A stretch of DNA of 64,000 nucleotides from Oreohelix idahoensis. Its lineage: Eukaryota > Mollusca > Gastropoda > Stylommatophora > Oreohelicidae. The notes under the pieces were generated by a model, which was not told where the DNA came from, made no database searches, and worked only from the letters and a program-made list of their open reading frames with translations. The stretch is taken from contig JAMPIV010003439.1 in NCBI GenBank assembly GCA_024509875.1, positions 79,501-143,500 of the forward strand. The letters run 5' to 3'. The stretch's first letter is position 1. Each line of letters starts with the position of its first letter. The position numbers and the translations under genes were made by a program. Below are positions 9,862-22,853 of the stretch, in pieces.

Positions 9862-12439
9862 GTTTATCTTACCTCAATCAATGAAATATTTCACAAATAT
9901 AAGGTTAACCGGCGATCAATGGGTCAAGCTAAGATCGCCACTGGCCAGAACAGCAAAGGTAATGGGTCATGAATTCCTTGTGTCTGATGATAACCTTACT
10001 TTTAAATTGTATCTTCAAGTGGCAACTAAGCGTTAGCAAAATGTTCGTTATATCCCCTCGTTAGTTATGCTCCCCTAAACCAATCCGATCAGGGTAAGTC
10101 GACTTGACTCTCTTTTCAAAAGTGCACGTTAAAAGAATGTGACATATCCGATTTTCAAAGTTGAGTGGATATCACTGTGTCCGTCTTTCTGTCTTTCATT
10201 TTTATTTTCTACGATATTTTTGTTAATATCTAACCGATTTGAATGGAGAAAAGCAATTATTAACCAGACGACTGTCTGTCATCTAGCCCTTATGTTTTTA
10301 TTTACCTCTTTTATCATAGTTTTCATCTTTGTATTTTTCCTCTTTAGTTATTCAAACAACATACTTTTTCTTTACGGTAAGATACTATATCATAATGAGT
10401 AATATGATATTCCTAATAACCCAGTATTATCATTTCAGTTGTCCTTTCTTTTCCTTTATTATTCAATTAGAATACGATACTTCATCTATGTTTCTTTTGC
10501 CACCGTTTCCGCTACCCTTCCCAATTTGGTTACTTCGTTTCACTTTCACAATGCATACGCTAGCTTAGATTTTCCTCCATGTTAATCCCCTCCCTTTTTT
10601 TCTCTCTCTCTCTCTCTCTCTCTCGCTTATTCTAAGAAAATGAAACACGCTTTTGGCCAGTCGCCAACCATGTTTATGTTAGATTTAATTTCCAAGACGG
10701 AGAGGGACCAAGGCGGTTGGTTTTGACACGGGGTCTCATTGCGTGCATTAGCAAATATCCAAATACTTTATTCTAGGGGTTAAATATTACTGTATTTGGC
10801 GATTGTATCACTGATCTCGCTACAGGTATAATGCTATTGGTTGCCACGGAAACGGCGGCCATGTTGGATTTTATTCCTATAATTCATTTTCTTAAGGCTT
10901 TTTTTATTTGTCGATTTATGCCTACCAAAGTTGACATGGAAGCTTATCATTGTATTTTAAAAGTTTTGGATGATTATATTTTAAATAACTGAAGTTGATC
11001 CTGAGATATAGAACTTTGTTTGTATTTAAAAATAGTAACAATTTGTTTTCAAAATTTTACATTATTTGCAATAAACGAAAGTGTTGATTAGATATCAAAA
11101 ATAGGATCTGACAAAGTTGTTATCATTTAATGGAAAGTATTTAGGCCAAATTTCATGTTGATTGACTAAAAAATACACAAGTTATAAGAACATTAGTAAC
11201 ATAAATCAATGTTATGAGAAAATCCTGATTTTTTTTCACGAGACAAGCTCAATGTCTTAAAAAAATACAATTTATAAAATCAAAGTACACCAGCTTAGAA
11301 TGTTTTCTAACAAACGATTCAGGAGAATATAAATTATCCGAATGTAGATTAATTCCATTTTTCATTTTTGTGCTATTTTGACTTAAAATGTGTTGTAACT
11401 CCGCATCTGGCTCTGTATCACCACTAATGGAAGACCAGCTATCTTGTTGTCGAAACAAGTTCTATTCTTCTCCATCTTTGTCTCCATTCATTTTCCCTCT
11501 CACGCTCTTCTTGATTCGTTTCTGTATTTTTCATGTTGCAATTTGGTATTTTCAGCGCTTTGGTAAGCGTTTCTCTTTCTTGTACATCATGGCGCATATT
11601 ATTGGTCACTGAGCTAAAATCGCTAATGCGTAAACCCCAGGTTATAAAACATGGCCATGCGATGTACTTTTGTTAAGAGTATCAAGGCGTCTTAAAGTCT
11701 AGAAGCCGCCATCGCTTCATTGCATCCTATTTGTTGGACCTGACGGAAAACACCAGTTTCAAATTTCACTGTATAGGCCAGTACATGTGTGCCTGTGTCC
11801 GAGTAAACAATAATTACCGTGGTATGAGACCCTCCCATACGATACGCCCGTCAAGAGTGTGTCACCACAAGCTCAGATGCCGGGGAGATAATTTACATGT
11901 GATTACGCCAGAACAACCCTAACCACCACTCTGAGAAGTGGTGAAAACCATGAACGATCTAGAACATGTGAGAAGATATCCATAAAAACCAGCAACTTAC
12001 ACCCCATCATTGTGGAACAACTGCATCTAAATGGGGAAGAAGTCTAGATTACAAATTCGTTGGTGTTATCGAAACGGTGTAATACGATTTCACTTTGTTA
12101 AGATTTTAAGTTTCTGAGCGGATAACATTCGCAGTTGCAGAATTCAGTGACCAGCGTCTGACAGTAACAGACAGAGAGTCTTTTGACCGAACAGCAGAAC
12201 CTAATGCCAGAGATCTCGTCAACTCCTAAGCAAAAAGAGGCCTAGATCAACGCTCGCATTTGAAATGTAAAACGGATGCTGGATGACTGCACCTCACAAC
12301 ATGCTCCAGGGCTGACAACACAGGACTACAGCTAAGTCAAAAAGTCCAAGGATCATTTTTCTCTCACGATATCTTAGTTTTAGAATTTCAAACAGAACTT
12401 TCACCCAAATGATCACAGAACTCTATTTAAAGTGCCTTC

Positions 12440-12705
12440 CAGATTATCACAACGTGAACTTTGTCAGGGATTGGCTCCCCTTAGCTCTGCAGTATGGTCC
12501 ACCAGTGGCCAAAACTCAAGAGTATCTAAAATGGGTCGTCAAATGTGTCTACCTTCGCACAAGATTACTCTTGGCAGTGTTGGAGATAGAAGGGTATGAC
12601 GCTTCTGTCCCAAGGTAATGTTCACAAGATCATTCAGAAATCAAGAACAATGCTGCATAGGGCAGATCACTATTAACTTATATCTGATCCGTCGCTTTTT
12701 GTGAA
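12440..12705 (+). repeat. Dispersed repeat related to 53485-53730
   Basis: Shares CTCCCCTTAGCTCTGCAG, CTACCTTCGCACAA, CTTGGCAG, AGAAATCAAGAACAA and TTTTGTGAAGA, in order, with 53485-53730 in the same orientation. There it directly follows a LINE RNase H fragment, so this is probably the 3' part of that LINE family (family F). The apparent 69-residue frame at 12409-12618 is not conserved in the other copy, so I do not call it a gene. Confidence 0.6.
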
Positions 12706-12825
12706 GAATTAAGCATTGGTTTTAACCCGTTAAAACCCCCAGCTGGTGTAATTTCATCGAAATTCCTTTTATAAGTATTTACTCTATAGATGTAACTATT
12801 TGTCTCCATAGGGAATATTTGGAAT

Positions 12826-12893
12826 GTGGTGTTAGGCCCATATTTTCTTGACCATCGGCACACTAGTGGTGATGTGGTCAGCATCACGCCGGA
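12826..12893 (-). repeat. Inverted copy of the 65-bp core at 8288-8353
   Basis: Reads GTGTTAGGCCCATATTTTC through TGACCATCGGCACACTAG to GTGGTCAGCATCACGCC, the reverse complement of the other copy with very few changes. Flanks differ. Confidence 0.75.
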
Positions 12894-13197
12894 TACCTAT
12901 AATAACTAAATAAATAATGATTGTTTTGTTTTTAAAATAACATGCAACAAATTTAATAATCAATTAGTTTTAGCAGGTTAAAATAACGATGAAATGTTGA
13001 TTAATGTTAGAGGTAAATAAAATTGTTCTTCACTAACTTAGTTTAAGGATTTAAAAAAATTGTCCTTTTGCCGTCCTTAATAAGAACGTAGCTGGTCTAA
13101 GGGAGTCCTGCAGCCGAGGTTTCGTTAATTCGTTTGTGATGAGGGCACTCGTCCAATGTAGGTGGTGATTGTTGAATTCCTTGCTTTTAACTCACAA

Positions 13198-14405
13198 CTT
13201 TCTTCTTCTTCTTCGATCCTTAACCACCGACCGTCAAAGCAGTCAGTGGCCATCACGCCTAGTGGCGTCTTGTAGGGCAACAACAAATTGATTCCACTTT
13301 GCACGGTCGGTGGTCATCCTTCGTACAGTGCCCCAACTCTGGTTCATTCTTTGCATCTCAGCCTCCACAGTCCTCCGCCAAGTTGTTTTTGGTCGGCCTC
13401 TCTTTCGCTTTCCTTCAGGGGTCCAAAGCATAGCTGTTCTTGTGATGGCATCGGGGTCTCTTCTGAGGACATGACCAACCCAGCTCCAGCGTCTGCCAGC
13501 TATGATGGTATGCATGTCCTCTTGCTTGCTACGAGTAAGCAGATCTTGGTTGGTGATGGTATTCGGCCAAAAGATGCGGTGAAATTTTCTTAGGCATGTT
13601 GTGTGAAAAGAGGACAATTTTGACATTTCCTTCTCTGTGACTCTCCAGCATTCCGCACCATAGAGAAGCACAGAAAGCACGCAACTCTGGTATAATCTTA
13701 ATTTTGTGCTTGTGCTGTATTGGGAGGACTTCCAGATGTTATTTAGGCTAAAGAAGGCTGTTCTTGCCTTATTCATTCTGATGTTGATGTCTTTGCCTGC
13801 CCCACCGTCTGGTGTTACTATGCTTCCTAGGTATGTGAAGGTATCTGTCTGTACAAATTGCTGATTCCTTACTGATATGGGCTCAGGGTTGTTCACATTG
13901 AGCGTCATGACCTCAGACTTCTTTAAATTGATGTTCAAGCCCACCTGCTGGCTAAATTTATTAAGTCTATCCGTTTTTTTCCTGGATGTGTTGATGTGAA
14001 TGTGCCAGCAGTGCAATGTCATCTGCATATTCCAGATCTTCCAATGTAGAAAATGTAGTCCATCTTATTCCTCTTGGACTGCCCTCTGTTGTCTGGCGCA
14101 TCACCCAGTCTATGACTGTTAAAAAAAGAGTGGTTGATAAGGGGCATCCCTGTCGTACTCCTGTCTTCACCTCGAAGGTTAGGTTGCTCTGCCCAACACT
14201 ACACGTAAAGTTGGCATAGAGGCTTTTTATGATTGTCACTATGCAGCTTGGAATTCCATAAGCCCTCAGTATTTTCCATAAACTGTCCCTATGTATGCTG
14301 TCAAAAGCCTTTTCAAAATCAACAAAATTTATGTAAAGCTGTCTTTGCCATTCTGAGCACTGCTCTATAATGTTCCTGAGAGTGAATATATGGTCTACAC
14401 ATCTT
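13198..14405 (-). mobile_element. RTE-like LINE (family B), 5' truncated, with (GAA)n tail
   Basis: Minus-strand LINE containing the RT palm to the end of the protein, then a short 3' UTR and a tail that reads (GAA)n on the coding strand (13198-13215). A second partial copy lies at 20643-21354 and an isolated 3' tail at 22780-22853 on the plus strand. Confidence 0.85.
13243..14390 (-). pseudogene. Family B LINE reverse transcriptase (frame-shifted)
   Basis: Reading leftward, the first frame gives motif A (YINFVDFEKAFDS, near 14320) and the next GVRQGCPLS and catalytic YADDIALL (14239-13967). A frame change near 13970-14030 leads to the 261-residue C-terminal part (14028-13243) with YGAECWRVTEKE, the basic RRWSWVGHVLRR segment and KRKRGRPKTTW. 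The C-terminal pattern is that of RTE-like LINEs. Palm residues are present but the protein is split, so the copy is dead. Confidence 0.85.
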
Positions 14406-16448
14406 CAACTCACAACTAATAGCGTCGAAACTTTGTTCTTACAGCTTCGTACCAAGAACAGTCTGATAGCTTCGTTCCACGAACTTTAGACAAAATAGAA
14501 AGAATAAATGCCTCTGCTAAGTACATTTGTGGGCTGCAGATTAACAGGCGCATTGTCTCGCTGACCACCCACCAATGTTAGCCTCTCTGAATAATTAAAT
14601 TCTTTTGAGTATACACAGATTAACTCAGGGAAGATGATTAGAAATTACTAATATTCGTCTGGGTATTAAACTGGGAAAATATGTGATTGGACAGCGATGG
14701 GGCAATGACATGCCTAAATTACAATTAACAAGGTACATATATCTCACAAAATGATACGATACACTTGATGCACAAGGGATGCAATCATCACTCATCACTG
14801 CTTAATTCGGAATCTGGGATTACTGCTGCTGTCGCGTTTCTGAGCGAATCAGCATGAAACGAATACTAGCACTTACTGTAGTGGTTTATGAATATACTGT
14901 TTTCATATGTTGAGGTTCACAGCTTCATATATAACAAGTTAGCAAGAAAAACATGTCAAATTCACATTTGTAAAATAAATGTTTACATTTACCCCAAAGT
15001 ACCTTTTGGGAATACAATCTCCTGGCACAGTTTAGAATGGACACAGCAGCTTAGGTTAGATGCTTTCGAATCACATGGTCTGGGACATTTTTGTATTCTT
15101 CTTATGACGGGTGATCTGATTCCTTAGGTCTCCAGTCTTAGTATTTACAAATGTGGGTTTACTTTTAAGTTTCAAAGTTTCCCAAATACTCTGTCATGGT
15201 CCCTTTAGTTTCACTCTCTGTATTTAAAAAATACGGCTTTACTTTTAAGTTTAAAGTTGCCCAAATACTTCAATCTGTCCCTTATAATTTTGGAATTCTT
15301 TGTCCAAACCTTCTTTCCGGCTCTGGTGAATTGCTAGCTTGACTTGGCGATGCAGACTGATTTGCGTCTCCGATTTCACTAGATTGTATTTCCATTTCTT
15401 AGTTCAAGTCCCAGATAGTACTTTCAGACCAACTTGCCAATGAAAGTTAAAGTCTATTCCGGTTCTCAAATCAAGCCAATGGTAAGCTCTTTGAAACTAT
15501 ATGGGTCGGGGTGTTAAATCATATTATCCCCTGCATGTTTTAAAATATCAAATTGTAAAATTCCATCGCGTGACCTCTTTCTAATAAGGCCGTAACACTG
15601 CAGATTGTATCTTTATGCAAACTTACAAAAAAAATCTGTGAACTTATTTCCTACCCAACATAATCTCCCAAGACGGGTTATCTATATCATTGATACAGAA
15701 CGTCCATCGGAAGCGGATACGTATATCACCTGTGTTTGCCAATCTGGCTTTCTTTTCATTGATCGTGCTCTACCACCTTATGTCAATAAAGATCGACTCA
15801 ATCAAAGGTGGTTCGACGACTTAGGTGATAAACGTATTATCCGCTGACCTGTCTAATTAGCCTGGTATTATTACGATTCACATTGCGAAACGTAAACAAG
15901 TCTGGGAGCTGCTCAGAGCAAAAAATGTAAGAACTTAAAATATGTCAAAGAATAGGACGATGAAGGAGAGAGAGAAGAGCGCAGAAGTACATGCATAAAA
16001 CGTTTTGTGACAGCTTATGAGACCCTATATATCATTCTTACATTGTTTAAGTTACATCTATATTAACCAGCCGTGTAATGACAATTAATCGGGATAACAG
16101 TGCAACACTTGTTCAAATGACTGATTTGTGTGTGTGTATGTACAGGCTGTTACAGATTATTCTTAATTTGTGTTTGTGGCTGTTATGTACCACATTTTGT
16201 ACCTGTATTTTTTTAACAGCAGATTTTTAACAACATCAGACTCTGAGTGTTCCGTATGCTATTTTTCTTCAATTCGAGAAGGGTCTCAATGGTTTGGTTC
16301 AGTGAATTTTGTGTAGCTTTTGAATTAGCATACGATATTAAACTTTAACGGTAGGTTCTTTCAGGTTTTATTTTTAAAAAGTATGTTCGTATTATACACA
16401 GTTGTAAAAAGAAAGTGAATGAGAATTTTTAAAACAAAGTAATATTTG

Positions 16449-16545
16449 GCAATGGCAAACTACTGAACGTAAAAATTGCCTAGAAAAATCACAAACAGCC
16501 ACTAAAAGCTGGGGTTGATTGCCACGTCCTGTAAAGGATAAGCAA
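16449..16545 (-). repeat. Inverted copy of the 97-bp repeat at 4486-4582
   Basis: Reverse complement of 4486-4582. The stretch 14406-16448 otherwise shows only AT-rich sequence without a gene I can support. Confidence 0.7.
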
Positions 16546-16835
16546 TTAACTTTTAATATTTGGACGGAACAAAACAGAAACTTAGTTCAGAAAATACCGA
16601 TGCTGAAAACTTCCATTCCATCACGAGATTGCGGGACAATTGGTTACAAATACAAATCCCTCGTCATTTAAAAGTTAAAAACTATTTTTTTTTACCTGTT
16701 GCTTTGATCTCTTGTTTTGTTTTCTTATTGACAACAGTGGTGTTCTATTTTTTTTTCCACTATTGCTTTGATCTATTGTTATGCTTTTTCCTTAAAACTA
16801 ACTGAGTGCATTTTTTTTTTGTTTTTGTTCATTAG

Positions 16836-16918
16836 TCCCTGGGCATCCTATTTCTAACGGGAATGTGACTTTCTGCAAATCAAGATTTATAAAAAATGTT
16901 TGTGGAGTAAATGAAACC
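16836..16918 (+). CDS. Exon B of the cysteine-rich protein
   Basis: An 83-nt exon after a long pyrimidine tract (T-run, TTCATTAG) and before a strong donor (ACC|GTAAGTTT). Only the frame that begins with two bases of a split codon is open. It gives 27 residues with GNVTFCKS and NVCGVNE (C72 and C81 counting from exon A), opening the second module. NVT and NET are N-glycosylation sequons, as expected of an exported protein. Entry phase 1 matches exon A and exit phase 0 matches exon C. Conservation against other species would settle it. Confidence 0.6.
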
Positions 16919-17287
16919 GTAAGTTTGGTATTGTCTTTCTCTTCATCCACCTGTGTAACAGGGGCCCGAATGGAAGCAAAGAATCGTAACATTGCAAACT
17001 ACCATGCATGTCGTAAGAGACGACACAGAAGGGTTGGTCTTGGGACCGGCTACCTTATCCTGTTTTAAAAAAACCCTTAAAACCACGAAAACTTCAACCA
17101 AAAAAGTCAATCTAGCCATCCAAGACAGAAGAAGGACAGAAGAGGGCGAATGTCGCGATCTAGAGACATCGGAAAGAAGTTTGGTTGCAGCCTAACACTT
17201 TCATTTCTTCCAGGAAAACGTCGAACGTTTAGCAGCTGGAATGTTCGTAATTTAAACGAACAAGAACGCTGGGAAACCTGCAACAGA

Positions 17288-17388
17288 ATACAAGAACCAG
17301 ACAAGTGCCAGTGGAACAAGTGATGAGAAGAAGACTATGGAGACGGAGAAGACACACTGAAGAAACCTTTTGGTAGCATAACAAGATA
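17288..17388 (+). mobile_element. Family A LINE fragment
   Basis: Plus-strand fragment with codons for RQVPVEQ followed by MRRRLWRRRRHTLKKP, matching the family A C-terminal region at 57.3 kb. Stops and frame changes are present. The surroundings 16919-18780 show no other recognisable feature. Confidence 0.65.
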
Positions 17389-18794
17389 GTTATTGATCTG
17401 GAGTCCACAAAGTAAGAGATATAGAGGGAGAGAGAGGAACACGGGAAGAAAAGAACCGGAGCCAGACATGAAGGGGAATAAGAACACACGAAAAGACCTT
17501 GAGCCGATGGCACGTGACAGAAAGAGTTGTCATACGTTTCGTGAAGGCCTATGATCCGTGGCGAACATAAAGGTGATATAGGACCTAAACAAATGTTGGC
17601 ATTTTGAAATACGCCTCTTAAGAAAATATATCACCACGGACAGTGACCCAGATTTGGTTATTTGAAATAAGGCTTTTGTTACGAGTACATAAATGAGTGG
17701 GCTGCTGTAAAACTGATAAGCAAACATATATATACATTAACAAATAAAACGCTATAGAATTAGTTTGACAGATTAACGGTACACAGCAAATTTTAGGACG
17801 TTTTGGGGGCTCACTCTTTGTCAGCCACAGTCACAAAACAGGCGACAATGACAATCTTGATACTAGAGAAAGAAGGTAAAAAGTGAAAATGTATTTCTTC
17901 TGAAATCAAATCCCTAGTATAGCCAGATGTGCTTCCGATTGAGAACCACACGAGATAGTGGGCGTGGGAAGGCCACATATAATCAGGACAAAAGCTTATA
18001 AGTAATATTCTTACTATTAGTTCGGGATTCCGCCCTCCCTGATTTTTCCTGTTCCATTGTTCATCTGTTATTGAGAACTGTGGAGGCGGAGATGCTAAGC
18101 ATAAACCAACTCTGGGGCATCACACGAAAGACTGCTTTGCTTGCTGGTTAAATGTCACTAATTTAAAAAAAAAAGTATCACTCATTTTGGATTATTTCGA
18201 TTTCAAACAATCAAAATAAATTAAATGTAATGTAAAGACAAATATAACTTTAATGTCTTATTTATATGAAAGTTTCTTTAAAATCTACAAATTAAAGGAG
18301 GTAAAAACTGAAGTCGTTAACGATGAATTATATCACTTCTTTATTATTATCCCACGCTATTCAATAAATGCGCACATGGTCTGTACAGCGAGTGCGCATC
18401 AAATGTCGCTGTGAGCTGAACTGAATATGGATGGCCATCTAGGAGCCGTGCAAATGTAAGCAAAATTATTATTGAACATGAAGCATGTTGAGGAAGAAGA
18501 GTTTTGGTTGGCCGTCCAGTAATTACGTACAATATGTATTATATCTTTTTGATGACTGCTGGTTTCTGTGCAGCACAGCAGCTTTGCATCTTTGATGTTT
18601 GATAACCTACTTGTCATTCTAGTAACAGAATGTATTTAGCACTAATGGTCAGAAGTCTGTTGACCATATGGTTGAAGTTTTTTCACAGATGTCAGCCGTA
18701 CGCCATATTGTAATGTTGAACGTGAGAAGGTTAGGCAGCTATTTGTTTTGGAGTTATGCAGTCACACGGCACACTGCATTGAGCAATTCTAGAG

Positions 18795-18925
18795 TTCCTC
18801 TAACGTCCAGGCCGGGTCATGCTGCATGGGCAACAGCTTGATCTAACATTGCCCAACCTCGTGCCACCGAAAGTTATTTCGGGAGGTACGCTCCTTTGGT
18901 CAGAAATTACTGGTAGGGAAGATCA
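18795..18925 (+). repeat. Dispersed repeat shared with 54732-54853
   Basis: About 125 bp, roughly 94% identical by eye: GTCATGCTGCATGGGCAACA, CCCAACCTCGTGCCACCG and GGGAGGTACGCTCC occur identically in both. In the other copy an 18S rRNA-derived fragment lies about 350 bp upstream; here only CAATTCTAGAG (18784-18794) precedes it. A run of about 18 C follows at 18988. Confidence 0.75.
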
Positions 18926-19302
18926 TATATATATTGACACACAACTTTGACCCATTCCTTCTTCATTGCGTAACGTTACAAGTGGGCCCCCCCCCCCCCC
19001 CCGGGGAAAGCAAGGCTTTGGAAGAGAAGGAAGTGAGGCGGAATCGTCAGGAACCAACTTAAAAAAAGGTAGACCCAAGAAGATACTACTATAGGGGTGT
19101 CGTGGTTGAGTTAAGGTGTTAGAGTATTTGTCGAGTTAGACAACTGTAGTGAAATAGACAATGAGAGTGAACTGACAAAATTATAGACAACACACAGATA
19201 TTGTGTAAATAGGGTGAACTTGAGACCAACCTGGAAGAGGATTCATTAAAACTATCTCTCTCTCTCCAAGCTTCAACACACTTAAATAGTCTAAGCACCA
19301 CC

Positions 19303-19304
<2 letters not shown>

Positions 19305-19366
<62 letters not shown>
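19305..19366 (+). repeat. (CT)n microsatellite
   Basis: About 62 bp of uninterrupted CT just outside the mariner. The Arg/Glu-repeat reading frame across it on the other strand is an artefact. Confidence 0.95.
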
Positions 19367-19371
<5 letters not shown>

Positions 19372-19408
19372 CTCTTGTCAAATAGAGACCATAGTAAGAG
19401 CTGAAATA

Positions 19409-20635
19409 CGAGGGGCGTTCAGAAAGTAATGCACCACATCGTTTTTCTCAGGAGCTGTTTATTCAAAAAGAATGAAATTTATTCACAATATACATGGATA
19501 TGTCATGTAAACATCAGTATTATTCAACATAATCCCCATCAACTTGTACGGCTTTATGCCAGCGTGAAACAAGTGCATGTATTCCTAGCCCGTGCCAGAT
19601 TTTTTCTTGATCATGTAGCCATTTCTTCGCTGCATGAATCACTCCTTCATCATCTTCAAACCTTGTTCCACGGGGTGCATCTTTAAGTGGACCAAACAGA
19701 TGAAAATCAGAGAATCCCAAATCGGAACTATAGCGTGGATGGGGTAGTACAGTCCAACCCAATTTGGTGATTGCTTCCCGTGTTGCCAGACATGTGTGTG
19801 GGCGCGCATTGTCGTGAAGGAGAAGCAGGTCTGCTGGATTCTTGTGCGGCCGAACTCTGCGAAAACGTTGATTGAGTTTTTTCAATGTCTTAATGTAAGC
19901 TTGCGAATTGATTGTCTCTCCTCTTGGCATAACGTCCACAAGAATCACACCTTCAATGTCCCAAAAGACAGTGATCATGACCTTTCCAGCTGAAGGAATT
20001 GTCTTGAATTTCTTTCTTTTTAGTGATTGCGGATGATGCCACTCCATTGACTGTCTTTTTGTCTCAGGTTCAAAATGATGTGCCCAGGTTTCGTCACCTG
20101 TAACGATCTTAACCAAAAAGTTCTCTCCGTCAGCATTGAAACGCTCCAACAATTCAGAAGAAATTGCTTTCCTTTGCAATCGGTGGTCATTTGTGAGACT
20201 TCGAGGAACCCATCTTGCGCAAACCTTAGACAATCCGAGAGTTTTTATAACTGCATTTGCACTACCAATGCTGACTGACAGCTGTAAGGCCAATTGTTGA
20301 GTAGTGATTCGCGTATCAGTAAGAATAATGCCCTCAGCGCATTTCTACATTTCTGCGTTGGTGGCTGTGGCAGTACGTCCACAGCGCGGCCGAACAAGCA
20401 GATCCGTATCTCCACTTCCCGATTCTTTGATTCTCTGAACCCAGCGACTGACTGTACTCCTGTCGACTGCAAAACTTCCATACACATCACATAGACGCTT
20501 GTGAATATTCACAACAGTTTCCTTCTCTGCAACGAGAAATTCTATCACAATTCGCTGCTTATAACGCAAGTTGCTAACACGCTCCATTTCAACGGTTTAG
20601 AGCAGCCGTATTATTTGGCCGGTTGCAGTGCAATT
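19409..20635 (-). mobile_element. mariner transposon, one end lost
   Basis: The left end is CGAGGGGCGTTCAGAAAGT right after a TA dinucleotide (19407-19408), the expected mariner inverted repeat and target. The transposase reads leftward toward this end. The other inverted repeat is missing: about 45 bp beyond the transposase start, at 20643, the sequence turns into a family B LINE. The 5' end was therefore deleted or replaced. Confidence 0.85.
19520..20587 (-). pseudogene. mariner transposase with one nonsense codon
   Basis: The 1068-bp frame is continuous from the Met at 20587 to the stop at 19520, except for a TAG at 20345-20347 (codon 81). That is 355 codons, normal for mariner. Residues 1-80 form the helix-turn-helix DNA-binding part (DRSTVSRWVQRI, GRPxx-like loop). 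The catalytic triad is D165 (TGDETW), D259 (HDNARPH) and D294 (SDFHLF). The last two are 34 residues apart, the mariner D34D signature. YSPDLAPSD has become YSSDLGFSD. The protein would catalyse cut-and-paste transposition; the stop disables this copy. Confidence 0.9.
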
Positions 20636-20642
20636 TTGTGCA

Positions 20643-21354
20643 ATGGGCACCAACAAATTGATTCCACTTTGCTTTGTCGGCGGCCATCCTTCGTACAGTG
20701 CCACAACTCTGGTTCATTCTTTGCATCTCAGCCTCCACAGTACTCCGCCAGGTTGTTTTTGGTCGGTCTCTCTTTCGTTTTCCTTCAGGGGTCCAAAGCA
20801 TAGCTATTCTTGTTATGGCATCGGGGTCTCTTCTGAGGACATGGCCAACCCAGCTCCAGCGTCTGCCAGCTATGATGGTGTGCATGTCCTCTTGCTTGCT
20901 TCGAGTGAGCAGATCTTGGTTGGTGATGGTATTCGGCCAAAACATTCGGTGAATTTTTCTTAGGCATGTTGTGTGAAAAGAGGACAATTTCGACATTTCC
21001 TTCTCTGTAACTCTCCAGCATTCCGCACCATAGAGAAGCACAGAAAGCACACAGCTCTGATATAATCTTAATTTTGTGCTTGTGCAGTATTGAAAGGCTA
21101 AAATAGGCTGTTCTTTCCTTATTCATTCTGATGTTGATGTCTTTGCCTGTCCCGCCGTCTGGTTTTACTATGCATCCTAGGTATGTGAAGGTGTCTGCCT
21201 GTACCAGTTGCTGATTCCTTACTGATATGAGCTCAGGGTTGCTCACATTGAGCGTCATGACCTCTGACTTCTTTAAATTGATGTTCAAGCCCACCTGCTG
21301 GCTAAACTTATTAAGTCTATCCGTTTTTTCCTGGATGTGTTGATGTGAATGTGC
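20643..21354 (-). mobile_element. Family B LINE fragment, both ends truncated
   Basis: Encodes the same C-terminal region as 13243-14028 (YGAECWRVTEKE, RRWSWVGHVLRR), with a frame break near 21050-21090 where about 25 bp are missing relative to the other copy. It lacks the GAA tail and abuts the mariner. The stretch 21355-22540 holds nothing I recognise. Confidence 0.8.
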
Positions 21355-22545
21355 TTAGGCCTGCGTACTTGATGTTAAATCCGGTTTGGCTGGCATGAAC
21401 GTTTATTTGTGACTGAGTGCTCCGTGTAAGCACACAGTCTGGTGTTTTCCATTCTGCTGATGACGCTGCGCTGATAGATATGCTGGAAGCCACAATGCTC
21501 TGACTGGTGATAAGAGGCGAGTAGGAAACCACTATTGCCAAATTCAATTTCAGATTTGCTTTCGCTCGTTAAGCACTGCATGAGCATATTTCCCATTAGA
21601 GGGATGGGCGTTGACAAAGGTTTGTACTTCAGGTACTTCGTGGTGCTAATTGCTTTCAGAAACCGCGAGATCGAAGAGAATGTGACGTTCTTCGCCTGAC
21701 TGGAATCCTGCAATAGTAGTGGGGTATCCTGAAACTGAGACCCAAAACAGACAACTTTTATATCAAGCAAACAATAAAATTACAATAACGTTATATTAAT
21801 CAGTTATGCCCCACTACGTGATGTATAACTATTTTAATCATTGTTATGATAGTCTCGGGCGGTCTTTATCCATGTGAGTCGCCATCCTGTTTCTTCCACT
21901 CTATCAATTATCAGCATGCGCCCGCATAGGCTAATATATCTTGTACACACATGTACCTGTCAGCAAAAGCTACTCCGTCTTCTTCCAACTCAACGTACAG
22001 GAAACCTAACTACGTAGTTCCAGCTGAGTAGATATGTGATTCATCTTACAACGTTAATTGAATTTACATAAAATACAGCATTCGACATTACATAATAAAT
22101 GGTATGCGCCCTTTGGGGTCGATACACACACACAAAAAGGAAAAGTAGGCATATGATAATTCCACACAGCCACTAGAAGTTTCTCTCAGAAAATAATATG
22201 GGACTACCTCTGGTAATTCAAGTGTTATATCGCCTTCACGATACTATTCCGTTTTAAGTGAATAACCTACACCGCTGACATTTCCTCACAGTAATGACAG
22301 TTATTTTAGCTCACTCGTTATACCACGGTAAGTAGTGAACGGACTACTCTGATTCTTCGCCTAGTATGCATCTGTTATCGTAACTTTACTATTAACTCAT
22401 TGTAAACAATAACACCGGGAGACACCTACTGCTTAAGCACCCGTTAACTAAGGCGGTAGACGGAGCTACATTATCACTGAGCTAATTACCGGGAGAAATC
22501 ACCTAAACTAACTCAAGTCACACTCTTATCAGGTATATATAAAAG

Positions 22546-22655
<110 letters not shown>

Positions 22656-22779
22656 ATATCTACTTATCCTGCACAGTGGGCTGATCACCCGCTTGCTAAT
22701 TACCCTGATTATGGAAACAGCAATTAATTTTTTTGTTGTACCAATAAACGTAACGGAACAATAATTAATTTCTTGCTGC

Positions 22780-22853
22780 CCTAAGACGCCACTAGGCGTA
22801 TTGGCCACAGACTGCTTTGTCGGTCAGCGGCTAAGGATGGAAGAAGAAGACTT
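22780..22853 (+). mobile_element. Isolated 3' end of a family B LINE, (GAA)n tail
   Basis: CACTAGGCGT, GACTGCTTTG, CGGTCAGCGGCTAAGGAT and GAAGAAGAAG match the reverse complement of 13198-13265. It is the extreme 3' UTR of a severely 5'-truncated insertion. Nothing else is recognised in 22654-23450. Confidence 0.7.

Noticed and set aside
12409..12618. 69-residue plus-strand protein
   Set aside because: The related copy at 53.5 kb has stops in the same frame, so it is repeat DNA without a conserved frame.
15599..15847. 80-codon open stretch with a CxC pair (TYITCVCQSGF), looking like another exon of the cysteine-rich gene
   Set aside because: No convincing donor follows before its own stop, the phases do not fit between exons A and B, and the segment lacks the module's other Cys.
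19181..19381. Arg-Glu repeat protein on the minus strand
   Set aside because: Translation of the (CT)n run outside the mariner.
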